Assembly: GCA_029780695.1 (NCBI GenBank)
Contig: JAKOYD010000043.1
Location: 1-64,000, forward strand
DNA length: 64,000 nt
Reading direction: 5' to 3'
Source: Pseudomonadota bacterium
GTDB lineage: Bacteria > Pseudomonadota > Gammaproteobacteria > Burkholderiales > Burkholderiaceae_C
Shown: positions 1 to 8,555 of the stretch, piece by piece
Layout: each line of letters starts with the position of its first letter
Numbering within the stretch: the stretch's first letter is position 1
Notes under the pieces: generated by a model
Told to the model about the DNA's origin: nothing
Database searches by the model: none
What the model saw: the letters and a program-made list of their open reading frames with translations, nothing else
Position numbers and translations under genes: made by a program

Positions 1-1
1 G

Positions 2-181
2 CTCGCTTACGCGGCGATCGAACTGCCCGCGCGAGATGGGCTGGATGAGTTGGTGAATCCGGCTTATGCTGAACACGTTGCGCTTTCTTGGCGGAAATTG
101 AGTTGGCGCTCGGGGTATAGCCCCTTACGCCAAGCAGCGCAACAACTTAGCTGCAGGCAGCAAAAATTCCCCGGACAGTAG
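2..181 (+). CDS. C-terminal end of an unidentified protein (partial)
   Basis: An open frame enters from the left edge and ends at a TAG at 179-181, giving about 59 residues. Its composition (aromatic and hydrophobic residues well mixed, one Trp-rich stretch around residues 32-38) looks like real protein rather than GC-driven noise, but I recognise no motif and the start lies outside the window. A perfect 12-bp inverted repeat follows the stop almost at once. It may instead be a chance open frame. Confidence 0.35.
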   Translation, partial: LAYAAIELPARDGLDELVNPAYAEHVALSWRKLSWRSGYSPLRQAAQQLSCRQQKFPGQ

Positions 182-189
182 TGCGCGCA

Positions 190-290
190 GGCGGGAATCC
201 AGGAAGTGGCACGGCTACGGGTGATGGCGACATGGATTCCCGCCCCCGCCTTCGCGAGGGCAGGCTCTGCGCGGGAATGACGGGAGTCGG
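190..290. repeat. extragenic palindromic repeat
   Basis: Perfect 12-bp inverted arms, GGCGGGAATCCA at 190-201 and its complement at 233-244, are followed by a CCCGCCTTCGCG...GGCA.GCTCTG segment and a further GCGGGAATGACGGG half-site. The middle segment recurs near 21586-21612. This looks like a dispersed extragenic repeat. It and the partial ORF before it account for the stretch before the first complete gene. Confidence 0.6.
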
Positions 291-390
291 GGCTGCATTC
301 ACTGTCGCAACTAGCCGCCAGCGCTCGTCCCTAAAGCGCCGAAAGCTATCAATAACGTAGTAACGCCACGGCTTGCCCGCGCAGCGCCCG

Positions 391-1824
391 TCAATGCTCG
401 TCCACCGCTTTCGCCCCCGCCGCCTTCGTCGGCACGCCGCGATCCAGCTGCCAGAAGATGGCGGCCGACGCCATGGTCATGGCGCCGATCAGCACCAGTG
501 CGGTGCGAAACGCCGGCAGCGCCTCGGCGCCGGCGCCGGTGTGTAGCCAGGCGGTGAAGGCGTGCAGCAGCGCGGCGGCGCAGGTCACGCCCAGACTCAT
601 GCCCAGCATCTGCACCATCGAAAACAGGCTGTTGCCGCTGGCCGCGCGCGCGGGCGCCAGGTCTTTCAGCGTGACCGCGTTCATGGCCGTGAACTGCATC
701 GAGTTGACGGCGCCAAACAGCGCCAGCTGCACGATGCGCAGCGGCAGGGGCTGGCTGGGCGTCATCAGCGCAAAGCCGGCGATCATGGTGCCCAGCAGCA
801 GCGTGTTGGTGACCAGCACGCGCCGGTAGCCCCAGCGCGTGATGATGCGCGTGACCAGGCGCTTGGTGGCCATGCTGGCCATGGCCACCGGCAGCATCAG
901 CATGCCGGCCTGCGCGGGCGAAAAGCCCATGACCAGCTGCATCAGCAGCGGCAGCATGTAGGGCATGGCGCCCGAGCCGATGCGCGCGAACAGGTTGCCC
1001 AGCACGCCCACGCGGTAGCTGTGGATGCGAAACAGCGCCGGTGAAAACAGCGGCGCCGGGCTTTTCAGCGCGTGCAGCCAGTAGGCCGCCAGCGCGGCCA
1101 GGCCGACCACCATCAGCAGCACGACCAGAGTGCGTGCCCAACCCAGGCCGCCCATGCCGTCGAGCGAGAGCGAAATGGCCACCATCGCCACCGCCAGCAG
1201 CGCATAACCGCCCAGGTCGAAGCGGCCGACGTCGGGCGTGCGCAGGTTGGGCATCAGGCGCAGCGTGGCCAGCGCGCCCACCAGGCCGACCGGCAGGTTG
1301 ATGAGAAAGATCCAGTGCCATGAGGCCACTTCCACCAGCCAGCCGCCCAGCGTGGGGCCGATCAACGGGCCGACCAGGCCGGGGATGGCGACAAAGCTCA
1401 TCGCCGCCAGAAACTGTTCGTTGGGAAAGTGCCGCAGCACCGTCAGTCGCCCCACGGGCAGCAGCATGGCGCCGCCCATGCCCTGCAGCACGCGCGCGGC
1501 TGTCAGCTGCCCCAGGCTGCCCGACGCCGCGCAGGCCGCCGAGCCCAGCGTGAACAGCACGATCGCCAGCAGAAAGATGCGCTGCGTGCCAAAGCGGTCG
1601 GCCAGCCAGCCGCTGGCCGGAATGACCACCGCCATCGTCAGCGCGTAGGCCACCACCACCGCCTGCATGCGCAGCGGGCTTTCGCCCAGGCTGCGCGCCA
1701 TCGACGGCAGGGCGGTGTTGACGATGGTCGAGTCCAGCGTCTGCATGAAAAAGCCGATGGCCACCAGCCAGAGCAGGGCGCGCGGGTTGGCCGGCGCGGC
1801 ACGGGGTGTGGGCAGGGCGGGCAT
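391..1824 (-). CDS. DHA2-family MFS multidrug efflux transporter (MdtD-like)
   Basis: A 477-residue inner-membrane proton-driven exporter. The DHA2 signature is visible: LDSTIVNTALPSMA in helix 1 (about residues 29-42), the loop-2/3 motif GWLADRFGTQRIF, and GLVGPLIGPTLGGWL in helix 5 (motif C). Roughly 13-14 hydrophobic segments can be traced. The substrate is not readable. MdtD-like members are linked to drug or siderophore export. The open frame runs back to 2259, but that part is Arg/Cys-rich shadow of the MocR gene, so I chose the ATG at 1824, where the sequence becomes transporter-like. It lies 49 bp downstream of the MocR gene on the same strand and may be co-transcribed with it. Confidence 0.88.
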   Translation of the reverse strand: MPALPTPRAAPANPRALLWLVAIGFFMQTLDSTIVNTALPSMARSLGESPLRMQAVVVAYALTMAVVIPASGWLADRFGTQRIFLLAIVLFTLGSAACAASGSLGQLTAARVLQGMGGAMLLPVGRLTVLRHFPNEQFLAAMSFVAIPGLVGPLIGPTLGGWLVEVASWHWIFLINLPVGLVGALATLRLMPNLRTPDVGRFDLGGYALLAVAMVAISLSLDGMGGLGWARTLVVLLMVVGLAALAAYWLHALKSPAPLFSPALFRIHSYRVGVLGNLFARIGSGAMPYMLPLLMQLVMGFSPAQAGMLMLPVAMASMATKRLVTRIITRWGYRRVLVTNTLLLGTMIAGFALMTPSQPLPLRIVQLALFGAVNSMQFTAMNAVTLKDLAPARAASGNSLFSMVQMLGMSLGVTCAAALLHAFTAWLHTGAGAEALPAFRTALVLIGAMTMASAAIFWQLDRGVPTKAAGAKAVDEH

Positions 1825-1873
1825 GGGGCTGACGATGATACGCAGCGCGATGCCGCGGTGCTGACCTTCGGCG

Positions 1874-3370
1874 CTATGGGTTTTCGCGGCCACGACGGGC
1901 TTGCAGTGCGGTCGCCGCCAACCGCGCCAGCGCCGCAATGCCGTGGTCGATCTGAGGGGCGCTGACGGCGCCGCACGACAGGCGCATGAAGCGGTCAAAG
2001 CGCGCCTGGCTCGAAAACATCGGGCCGGGCGCGGTGCGGATGCCTTCGGCCAGAGCCGCCTCGGCCAGCCGCGTGGCGGATATGCCCGCGGGCAACTCCA
2101 GCCAAAGCAGCAGACCGCCGGTGGGCATGTGCAGGCGCACGGCGCCGGGCCCGAAGTGCTGGCCAAAGTGATGGCCGATCGCGTCTGCCATTTGCTGACG
2201 CCGCGTGCGCAGCACGGTTTGCAACTGGCGCAGGTGGCGGTCGAAGGCACCGCTGCCAAGGTAGCGCGCGGCGATGAGCTGGCCCAACTCCTCGGGAAAT
2301 CGCGTCTGCGTGTACTTGAGCATTTCCGCCCGCGCGTGCCAGCGGCCGGCGGCCATCCAGCCCAGCCGCAGGCCCGGCGCCAGAATCTTGTTGAGCGAGC
2401 TGCAGTGGATCACGGCACCGTCGGTGTCCCACGCCTTGAGCGGGCGCGTGAGCGCCTGCTCGGCATCCAGCGCGGCGTAGATGCTGTCCTCAATCAGCGG
2501 AACGCGGTGGCGCGCGCACAGCGCCACCAGCGCGGCCTTGTGCGCGTCGGGCATGGTGCAGCCGAGCGGGTTGTGCACGGTGGGCATCACCAGCACGGCG
2601 CGGATGGCGGGCGCGCGCTGCTCCAGCGCCATCTCCAGCGCGTCGATTGAGAGGCCGGTGGTGGCGCTGGTGGGCAATTCCACCGGCACCAGGCCCAGCG
2701 CCTCGACAATCTGCAGGATGCCGTAGAAGGTGGGCGATTCCACCGCCACCGCGTCACCCCGTTCGCACACCGCGCGCAGCGCCAGGTTGATGGCCTCGGT
2801 GCAGCCGCTGGTGACGATGATCTCGTGCGGCGCCAGCGTCAGCCCCTGCGACACCGCGCGCCGCGCCAGCACCTGCGTGAAATCGAGGTGGCCATAGCGC
2901 CGTGCCATGCGCGTCAGCACCTGCGGCTGCTGCCGCAGCACGCTGCTGGCGTGGCGCTGCAGCGCCTGCGTGGGGTACAGCTCGGGCGCGCCCACGGCGA
3001 TGGCGAAGTTGATCGGCAGCACCATGCGCTCGGTGCGCGCCAGCCATTGGCTGATGAAAGCTGGCAGCCCCTTGAAGTGCGCGCGGGTGTCGGCCAGGCG
3101 CGCCGGCTCATCGGCCGCCAGCCGCACCAGCGCGCGCGGCGCGGCCTGCACGTAATAGCCCGAGCGCGGGCGCGCCTGCACGTGGCCACGGTCTTCCAGC
3201 CAGTGGCAGGCCTGCACGGCGGTGCTCATGCTGACGTTTTGCGTCTGCATGATCTGCCGCACCGACGGAAAGCGCTGACCGGCGACCAGGGTGCCCGATT
3301 CGATGGCCGCCAGGTAGTGCTGGGCGATCTGGCGATAGCGCGGCGGCGGTGGTGCGGGCAGCGAGGACAC
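1874..3370 (-). CDS. MocR-family regulator: GntR HTH fused to aminotransferase-like domain
   Basis: A 498-residue PLP-binding transcription regulator. Residues about 10-75 form the GntR winged helix (PSVRQIMQTQNVSMSTAVQA). Residues about 110-490 are a fold-type I aminotransferase domain with the PLP lysine at Lys328 (SSLNKILAPGLRLGW), Asp295 and the HNPLG Asn near 267. Proteins of this type normally sense PLP or amino-group ligands and control a divergent gene. Here the divergent gene is the small DUF2917-like ORF that starts 175 bp away. The MFS gene downstream on the same strand is a possible second target. The ligand cannot be predicted from sequence. Confidence 0.9.
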   Translation of the reverse strand: MSSLPAPPPPRYRQIAQHYLAAIESGTLVAGQRFPSVRQIMQTQNVSMSTAVQACHWLEDRGHVQARPRSGYYVQAAPRALVRLAADEPARLADTRAHFKGLPAFISQWLARTERMVLPINFAIAVGAPELYPTQALQRHASSVLRQQPQVLTRMARRYGHLDFTQVLARRAVSQGLTLAPHEIIVTSGCTEAINLALRAVCERGDAVAVESPTFYGILQIVEALGLVPVELPTSATTGLSIDALEMALEQRAPAIRAVLVMPTVHNPLGCTMPDAHKAALVALCARHRVPLIEDSIYAALDAEQALTRPLKAWDTDGAVIHCSSLNKILAPGLRLGWMAAGRWHARAEMLKYTQTRFPEELGQLIAARYLGSGAFDRHLRQLQTVLRTRRQQMADAIGHHFGQHFGPGAVRLHMPTGGLLLWLELPAGISATRLAEAALAEGIRTAPGPMFSSQARFDRFMRLSCGAVSAPQIDHGIAALARLAATALQARRGRENP

Positions 3371-3545
3371 CGGGGCAGTGTGCCATCGACCACGTGGGTT
3401 GCCTCGATACAGATGGGCGTGTTTTCAGGCGCGACAGCGTGTGTGGGTCACCGTTGTGGCGCCAAAGTTTTCGCGCAGCTGCGTCTGGCGGGGAGGTGGG
3501 GGGTCTCGGAAAAATCACCTTACTCCCCCACCAAAACAATTGCCC

Positions 3546-3872
3546 ATGACCGCCGCGCCCGCCACCACCGTTTTGAAGCCGGATGAAAGCCTTTGCCGCA
3601 CTTTCGCGCCGCGCACCCAAATCACCGTGCTGAGTGGCGCTGTGGTGCTGGAAGGGCCGATGAGGTGGCTTGCTGAAACACCGTGGTGCCCGCGAATCGT
3701 GCTGCACGCGGGGCAATCGCACCGCGTGGCCAGCACGGGGTGGGTGCGGCTGCGGGCCATGCGCGGCGCCGAGGCGGTGATTGGCACCGTCGAGCCGCCC
3801 GATGTGCTGGCGCGGCTGTGGCTTTGGTGCCGCGGTCGCAAAAAAGCCCGCTCGGTGGCGGGCTGGCCATGA
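3546..3872 (+). CDS. DUF2917-like small protein
   Basis: A 108-residue protein divergent from the MocR gene. It has the compact beta-rich look of the DUF2917 family: a short lead, then LSGAVVLEGP, a Trp and a GQSHRV...GWVRLRAM segment. The family has no known biochemical role and in Burkholderiales often sits beside regulators and exporters. I chose the ATG at 3546. The open frame extends to 3378 but that part is less protein-like. The last eight or so codons run through the hairpin of a minus-strand terminator (3838-3866), so its C-terminus (KKARSVAGWP) is encoded by terminator DNA. Confidence 0.6.
   Translation: MTAAPATTVLKPDESLCRTFAPRTQITVLSGAVVLEGPMRWLAETPWCPRIVLHAGQSHRVASTGWVRLRAMRGAEAVIGTVEPPDVLARLWLWCRGRKKARSVAGWP
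3838..3866 (-). terminator. intrinsic terminator of the acyl-CoA dehydrogenase operon
   Basis: Read on the minus strand, the 7-bp arms AGCCCGC/GCGGGCT with a 6-nt loop are followed by six T. It lies 23 bp past the stop of the minus-strand dehydrogenase gene and inside the 3' end of the convergent DUF2917-like gene. Confidence 0.75.
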
Positions 3873-3888
3873 GGCGCGATGCTGCGTG

Positions 3889-5004
3889 TCAGGCGAACAC
3901 GCCGGCCGCCTCGTTCATGCGGGCCGACACCTCGCCCAGGTGGTGCAGCGTGTCGCCGTAGGTCATTTCAAGCTGCGTGAGCTTCTTGAAATAGTGGCTG
4001 CCGGCGTACTCGTCCGTCACGCCGATGCCGCCGTGCAGTTGCACCGATTGCTGGCCGACAAAGCGCATCGCGTTGCCCAGCTGCACTTTGGCGCGCGACA
4101 ACGCCTGGCGGCGCTCGGCCTCGGGCGCGTTCAGCTTGAGGGTGGCGTAGTAGCTCATGCTGCGCGCCAGTTCCAGCTGCATTTTCATGTCGGCCACGCG
4201 GTGGCGCAGCGCCTGGAAGCTGGCGATGACCACGCCGAACTGCTTGCGCTGGTTCATGTATTCGACGGTGAGCTGGAGCGTCTGGTCCATCGCGCCCACG
4301 GCTTCGGCGCACGCGCAGGCGATGCCCACGTCCACGGCAAAGGTCAACGCGGCCAGGCCGTCGGTGGTGATGAGGGTGGCGGGGGCGTTGTCGAGCTTGA
4401 CGTCGGCGGCGCGCGCTTCGTCCTGCGTCAGGTAACCGCGCGTGCTGACGCCCTTGGCCGAGCGTTCGACCAGAAACAGCGCCAGCTTGCCGTCCAGCAG
4501 GGCCGGCACGACGAAGGCGTCGGCCGCATCGCCGGCGGGCACCAGGTTCTTCTGGCCCGTCACGGTGTAGCCGTCGCCCGCCTTGGCGCCCGTGGCTTCG
4601 CACACGTCCAGCTGGTAGCGCGCCTTGCGCTCTTGCTGCGCCAACACCACCAGCGCCTCGCCGCTGGCGATCTTGGGCAGCCACGCGCTCTTTACTGCGC
4701 TGTCGCCGTAGGCCTGGATGACGGCGCTGGTGACGAAGGCCTGCATCAGGGGCTCAGCCACGATGCCGCGGCCCAGCTCTTCCATCACCACCATCGCCTC
4801 GACCGGGCCCATGCCCATGCCGCCGTGGTCTTCGGGCACATAGATGCCGGTCAGGCCCAGTTCGGCCAGTTCGTTGTACACCGCGCGGTCAAAGCCGCCG
4901 GCCTTGACGATCTGCTGGCGGCGCTCGAAGTCGTAGCTTTTTTCGACCCACTTGGCGACGGCTTCGCGCAGGGCCTGCTGGTCGTCGGAAAAATCGAAGT
5001 CCAT
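3889..5004 (-). CDS. acyl-CoA dehydrogenase, pimeloyl-CoA dehydrogenase small-subunit (PimD) type
   Basis: A 371-residue flavoprotein of the acyl-CoA dehydrogenase superfamily: N-terminal helical domain (DFSDDQQALREAV), middle beta domain (GYTVTGQKNLVPAGDAADAF) and C-terminal helical domain with YMNQRKQFG and QLHGGIGVTDEY. The pairing with a second, divergent dehydrogenase on the same strand matches PimC/PimD-type two-subunit enzymes that oxidise dicarboxylyl-CoA esters. The paired actinobacterial steroid FadE enzymes are built likewise. FAD-linked alpha,beta-dehydrogenation with electrons passed to ETF is the expected reaction. The ATG at 5004 was chosen because the frame upstream of it is repeat DNA. 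The true substrate is inferred only from family resemblance. Confidence 0.85.
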   Translation of the reverse strand: MDFDFSDDQQALREAVAKWVEKSYDFERRQQIVKAGGFDRAVYNELAELGLTGIYVPEDHGGMGMGPVEAMVVMEELGRGIVAEPLMQAFVTSAVIQAYGDSAVKSAWLPKIASGEALVVLAQQERKARYQLDVCEATGAKAGDGYTVTGQKNLVPAGDAADAFVVPALLDGKLALFLVERSAKGVSTRGYLTQDEARAADVKLDNAPATLITTDGLAALTFAVDVGIACACAEAVGAMDQTLQLTVEYMNQRKQFGVVIASFQALRHRVADMKMQLELARSMSYYATLKLNAPEAERRQALSRAKVQLGNAMRFVGQQSVQLHGGIGVTDEYAGSHYFKKLTQLEMTYGDTLHHLGEVSARMNEAAGVFA

Positions 5005-5024
5005 GGTTGTCTTCCTTAAATCTG

Positions 5025-5135
5025 TCTTGCTCCTTCCCCCATTGGGGGAAGGTGGGGATGGGGGCTGAGCGGGTTTCCAATCAACCGGGGTGGCCCTCAC
5101 CCCAACCCTCTCCCAGGGGGAGAGGGAGAAATACC
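5025..5135. repeat. extragenic CCCTCTCCC/GGGAGAGGG-type repeats
   Basis: Between the two dehydrogenase genes are two adjacent hairpins: CCTTCCCCC-att-GGGGGAAGG, and CCCTCACCCCAACCC followed by CTCTCCC-agg-GGGAGAG. The same CTCACCCCAACCC...CTCTCCC element recurs near 21576 and at 43321-43430, so this is a dispersed family. Confidence 0.75.
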
Positions 5136-5140
5136 GGCGC

Positions 5141-6349
5141 TCAGCCCAGCACCGTCTGTGCCACGATGTTGCGTTGCACCTCGTTGCTGCCGCCGTAGAT
5201 GGTGGTCTTGCGGTAGTTGAAATACGTCGGCGCCAGCGTGGCGTTGGCCACGTCGCCACCCGGAAAGCCCTGCAGCCCGGCCGCGGCGGCCTGGTCGCCC
5301 TGCCAGCCCGCGTCCATCGCCTCGTGGATGTAGGGCAGGCTGTAGGGGCCGGCGGCCAGCATCATCAGCTCGGTGTAGCGCTGCTGGATTTCGCTGCCCT
5401 TGATCTTGAGCAGACCGGCAATGTCCAGCGCGTTGCGGCCAGACTTTTCGGCCGACAGCACGCGCAGCACCATCATTTCCAGCGCCACGATGTCGACTTC
5501 AAGCAGCGCGATCTGGTCGCGGAAGCGCATGTCGTCGTACACGCCCTCGGCCTTGGCGATGCGCTTCAGCCGCTCCAGTTCGCGCTTGGCGCGGTTCACG
5601 TCGGCGATGTTGGTGCGCTCGTGGCTCAGCAGGTGCTTGGCGTAGGTCCAGCCCTTGTTCTCTTCGCCAATCAGGTTCTCGACCGGCACCTCGACGTTGT
5701 CGAAGAACACGTCATTCACTTCGTGGTCGCCGTCCAGCAGCTTGATGGGCCGCACGCTGACGCCGGGCGACTTCATGTCGATCAGCAGGAAGCTGATGCC
5801 GGTCTGCGGCTTGCCCTCGTTGCTGGTGCGCACCAGGTTGAACATCCAGTCGCCGTACTGGCCCAGCGTGGTCCAGGTTTTCTGGCCGTTGACGATGTAC
5901 TTGCCGCCCTGGCGTTCGGCCTTGGTGCGCACGCTGGCCAGGTCAGAGCCCGAACCCGGCTCGCTGTAGCCTTGGCTCCACCACACTTCGCCGCTGGCGA
6001 TGCCGGGCAGAAAACGTTCCTGCTGCTCCTTGTTGCCGTAAGCCATGATGACCGGCGCCACCATCACCGGGCCAAAGGGCACGATGCGCGGCGCGCCGGC
6101 CATGGCCAGTTCTTCCTCGAACAAATGCTTTTGCACGGCCGTCCAGCCGGGGCCGCCAAACTGCTGCGGCCAGCCGTAGCCCAGCCAGCCCTTCTTGCCC
6201 AGGATCTTGGCCCAGGTCTGCATGTCGTCACGCGTCAGGCGCTGCGCCTTGTGCACCTTGTCGGAAATCGCCTTGGGCAGCGCGCCTTTGACCCAGGCGC
6301 GAATCTCGTCGCGGAACGCCAGTTCCTCGGGGGTAAATGCCAGATCCAT
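5141..6349 (-). CDS. acyl-CoA dehydrogenase, pimeloyl-CoA dehydrogenase large-subunit (PimC) type
   Basis: A 402-residue acyl-CoA dehydrogenase: residues 1-120 helical domain (FTPEELAFRDEIRAWV), FAD contacts WWSQGYSEPGSGSDLAS and GQKTWTTLGQY in the middle domain, and the C-terminal IYGGSNEVQRNIVAQ that closes the flavin site. Together with the smaller homologue downstream (136 bp away) it probably forms a hetero-oligomer acting on dicarboxylyl- or other bulky acyl-CoA esters. Its start ATG overlaps the stop of yceH by one base (TGATG), which implies translational coupling. No thiolase or CoA ligase lies nearby, so the pathway is not visible here. Confidence 0.87.
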   Translation of the reverse strand: MDLAFTPEELAFRDEIRAWVKGALPKAISDKVHKAQRLTRDDMQTWAKILGKKGWLGYGWPQQFGGPGWTAVQKHLFEEELAMAGAPRIVPFGPVMVAPVIMAYGNKEQQERFLPGIASGEVWWSQGYSEPGSGSDLASVRTKAERQGGKYIVNGQKTWTTLGQYGDWMFNLVRTSNEGKPQTGISFLLIDMKSPGVSVRPIKLLDGDHEVNDVFFDNVEVPVENLIGEENKGWTYAKHLLSHERTNIADVNRAKRELERLKRIAKAEGVYDDMRFRDQIALLEVDIVALEMMVLRVLSAEKSGRNALDIAGLLKIKGSEIQQRYTELMMLAAGPYSLPYIHEAMDAGWQGDQAAAAGLQGFPGGDVANATLAPTYFNYRKTTIYGGSNEVQRNIVAQTVLG

Positions 6350-7059
6350 CAGTTCGTCTCCTTGTCAGCCGGGGTTTTAGCACGGTCGGTCTCTTTTTCG
6401 CGTCCGGCGGGCGACAGGCCCAGCTCGCCGCACAGCCACTGTACGGTGGCGCGCAGCGCGGCGACGTCGGCTTCCAGCGCTGCAATTCGGTCATTCTGGC
6501 CGCCAGCGCCGGTGGTGTGTGTGCTGGCAGCTATTAATTCAGTAGCTTCGGCGACCGGCCCGCACAGCAGGTGTGCCCAACGGTCCTCGCGCGTGCCCGG
6601 CGTGCGCGCCAGCCGCACCACCAGCGGGCCGCCCTTGTCGTCGGCGCGCTCGGCCAGTTCGTGCAAGAAACCCTCGACCGATGAAATGTCGGCAAAGCGG
6701 TGCCAGCGCTCGGCGTTGATGCGCAATTCGCCCGCCGTCTGCGGGCCGCGCAGCATCAGCAGGCCCAGCAGGGCGGCCGACTGGTCGGGCACGCCGTACA
6801 CGCGCTGAAAGTTGTGTTCGTACCGCGCCACGCGGCTGCCGTGCGACTCAACCACCAGGCTCGCCGCCTTCAGATCGTCCAGCGCCTCCTGCGCCTGCGC
6901 ATCGCTGAGCTGCATCACCGGCTCGCGGCTGGTTTTCTGGTTGCAGCCGGTGACGACCAGGTTGAGCGACAGCGGATAGGTGTCGGGCACCGTGCGGGCC
7001 TTTTCCATCAGCGTGCCCAGCACGCGGGCTTCTATGGGGGTGAGGGGGCGGGCAATCAT
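6349..7059 (-). CDS. yceH: YceH family protein (DUF480, paired winged helix)
   Basis: A 236-residue protein with the conserved N-terminus of the YceH/DUF480 family ([16 protein letters not shown], then [24 protein letters not shown]) and the second winged-helix part ([13 protein letters not shown]). A predicted coiled coil near the C-terminus ([17 protein letters not shown]) is also typical. The molecular role of the family is unsettled; E. coli YceH has been tied to virulence-gene control in relatives. I chose the ATG at 7059. An in-frame ATG at 7071 adds MLRS. Codons near 6525-6550 (ELIAAS) lie in a dispersed GCTATT repeat. Confidence 0.85.
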   Translation of the reverse strand: MIARPLTPIEARVLGTLMEKARTVPDTYPLSLNLVVTGCNQKTSREPVMQLSDAQAQEALDDLKAASLVVESHGSRVARYEHNFQRVYGVPDQSAALLGLLMLRGPQTAGELRINAERWHRFADISSVEGFLHELAERADDKGGPLVVRLARTPGTREDRWAHLLCGPVAEATELIAASTHTTGAGGQNDRIAALEADVAALRATVQWLCGELGLSPAGREKETDRAKTPADKETN

Positions 7060-7211
7060 GGATCGGAGCATACCCATGCGCCCGCGCGCGTCGTGGTGAT
7101 CGTGAGAAATCGCCTTTTTGTGGATGGCGCAAAGGAAATATCCAAATACAATATGGATGCTGTGTTTTAGACTTTTAATCAATCCATTTCTGTCATGTTC
7201 GGGAGGTCAAT

Positions 7212-7778
7212 ATGCATGCATGGATTCGGTCGTTCGTCGCCACTTTGGCGCTTCTTGTCTTGTCCGCGGCGGCTCATGCCATCCCGGTGCGGTGGACGGT
7301 CACCAACCTCACGTTCACGGACGGCTCCATAGCGAGTGGGTCTTTTGTGTATGACGCCGATACCGGGGCCGTGAGCAACATCAACATAACGACCACCACT
7401 CCAGGCGTAGGGCCGTTTGTGATCAACGGCCCGTTGTCAGCGCCGCCTAACATTCTTCAGTTTGTTGAATCGCCTATGCAGAACGGGGCGGATTTTCTTT
7501 ACCTTGGGCTTCCTTCGCCTTTGACCAATGCTGGAGGCAGCATCGCTCTGCAACCACCGGCCTACCGGCAAGTGTGTGCCAGTACGCCCGGGTCGAACTG
7601 CAACACTGCTGCGGTGGGGAGCACCGTCGGTATAAATGCCGGTGCGACCCTGGTGGGCGTGCCGGTTCCGCCTGCCGTCACGTCGGTGCCCACGATGAGC
7701 GAATGGATGCTGCTGCTGACCGGCCTGCTCACGGCGGGCTTGGGTGCGCGCACCTTCCAGCGCCGCGCACAAGGGTAG
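7212..7778 (+). CDS. secreted IPTL-CTERM protein
   Basis: A 188-residue exported protein. A signal peptide occupies about residues 1-23 (hydrophobic core ATLALLVLSAAAHA), followed by a beta-rich Thr/Asn/Gly-rich body with two Cys near residues 122-130. The C-terminus is the IPTL-type sorting signal: VPTMSEWMLLL, a short hydrophobic stretch and then an Arg-rich end (FQRRAQG). Such signals are thought to be processed by the exosortase-like XrtH. A strong Shine-Dalgarno (GGGAGG at 7201-7206) supports the start. The AT-rich upstream region contains TACAAT at 7147-7152, a possible -10. Function unknown. Confidence 0.8.
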   Translation: MHAWIRSFVATLALLVLSAAAHAIPVRWTVTNLTFTDGSIASGSFVYDADTGAVSNINITTTTPGVGPFVINGPLSAPPNILQFVESPMQNGADFLYLGLPSPLTNAGGSIALQPPAYRQVCASTPGSNCNTAAVGSTVGINAGATLVGVPVPPAVTSVPTMSEWMLLLTGLLTAGLGARTFQRRAQG

Positions 7779-7899
7779 AACCCAGGGTGTGAGCCGCGCT
7801 GACTGCCGGGATGTCGGCTTCAGTCGGCGGCGTTCGGGGCCACCTCGCGCGGGCCGCAGCTGAAGGGCGATGTCGGCGCGCCGGATAATCACGGCCGCC

Positions 7900-8481
7900 A
7901 TGAAGCACATCGTCATCCTGATTTCCGGCACCGGTTCCAATATGGCCGCCATCTTGCGCGCTGCGGAGCGTGACCGCTGGGCCGAGCGCTTGGGCGCGCG
8001 CGTGGCGGCGGTTATCAGCAACCGGCCGGGCGCGAAAGGGCTGGATTTGGCGCGCCAGCACGGCATCGCTACCGGCGTGGTCGACCACAAGGCCTACGAC
8101 GGGCGCGAGGCGTTCGACGCCGCGCTGCAGGCGGCCATCGACGCGCATCAGCCGGCGCTGGTGGTGCTGGCCGGGTTCATGCGCATCCTCACGCCCGGGT
8201 TCGTGGCGCACTACGCGGGGCGGCTGGTCAACATCCACCCCAGCCTGCTGCCGGCGTTTCCGGGTCTGCACACCCACCAGCGCGCCATCGACGAAGGCTG
8301 CAAGCTGGCGGGCGCCACCGTGCACCAGGTCACGGCCGAACTGGACCACGGTCAGATTCTGGCGCAGGCGGCGGTGCCCGTGCTGCCGGGCGACACGGCC
8401 GATACGCTGGCCGCGCGCGTGTTGACGCAAGAGCACCTGATCTACCCCCGCGCCGTGGCCGATCTGCTGCGAAAAATGTAG
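7900..8481 (+). CDS. purN: phosphoribosylglycinamide formyltransferase
   Basis: A 193-residue GAR transformylase of de novo purine synthesis, which transfers a formyl group from 10-formyl-THF to GAR. Seen in the sequence: ISGTGSNMAAIL phosphate-binding loop near the N-terminus, catalytic Asn and His in LVNIHPSLLPAFPG, and the catalytic Asp in TAELDHGQILAQ. The length is typical. The open frame extends to 7870, but the ATG at 7900 (MKHIVILISG) matches family starts. It stands apart from other purine genes, as is common in Burkholderiales. Confidence 0.95.
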   Translation: MKHIVILISGTGSNMAAILRAAERDRWAERLGARVAAVISNRPGAKGLDLARQHGIATGVVDHKAYDGREAFDAALQAAIDAHQPALVVLAGFMRILTPGFVAHYAGRLVNIHPSLLPAFPGLHTHQRAIDEGCKLAGATVHQVTAELDHGQILAQAAVPVLPGDTADTLAARVLTQEHLIYPRAVADLLRKM

Positions 8482-8555
8482 CTGCTCGCGCCGACCCGAC
8501 AAGCGCTGGGGGCGCAATGAATGGCTGAACGAGCGCGCGATGCGACAATCGCCGC

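Noticed and set aside
1825-2259. N-terminal extension of the MFS transporter
   Set aside because: The 145 extra residues are Arg/Cys/Pro-rich shadow of the overlapping MocR gene and do not look like a transporter.
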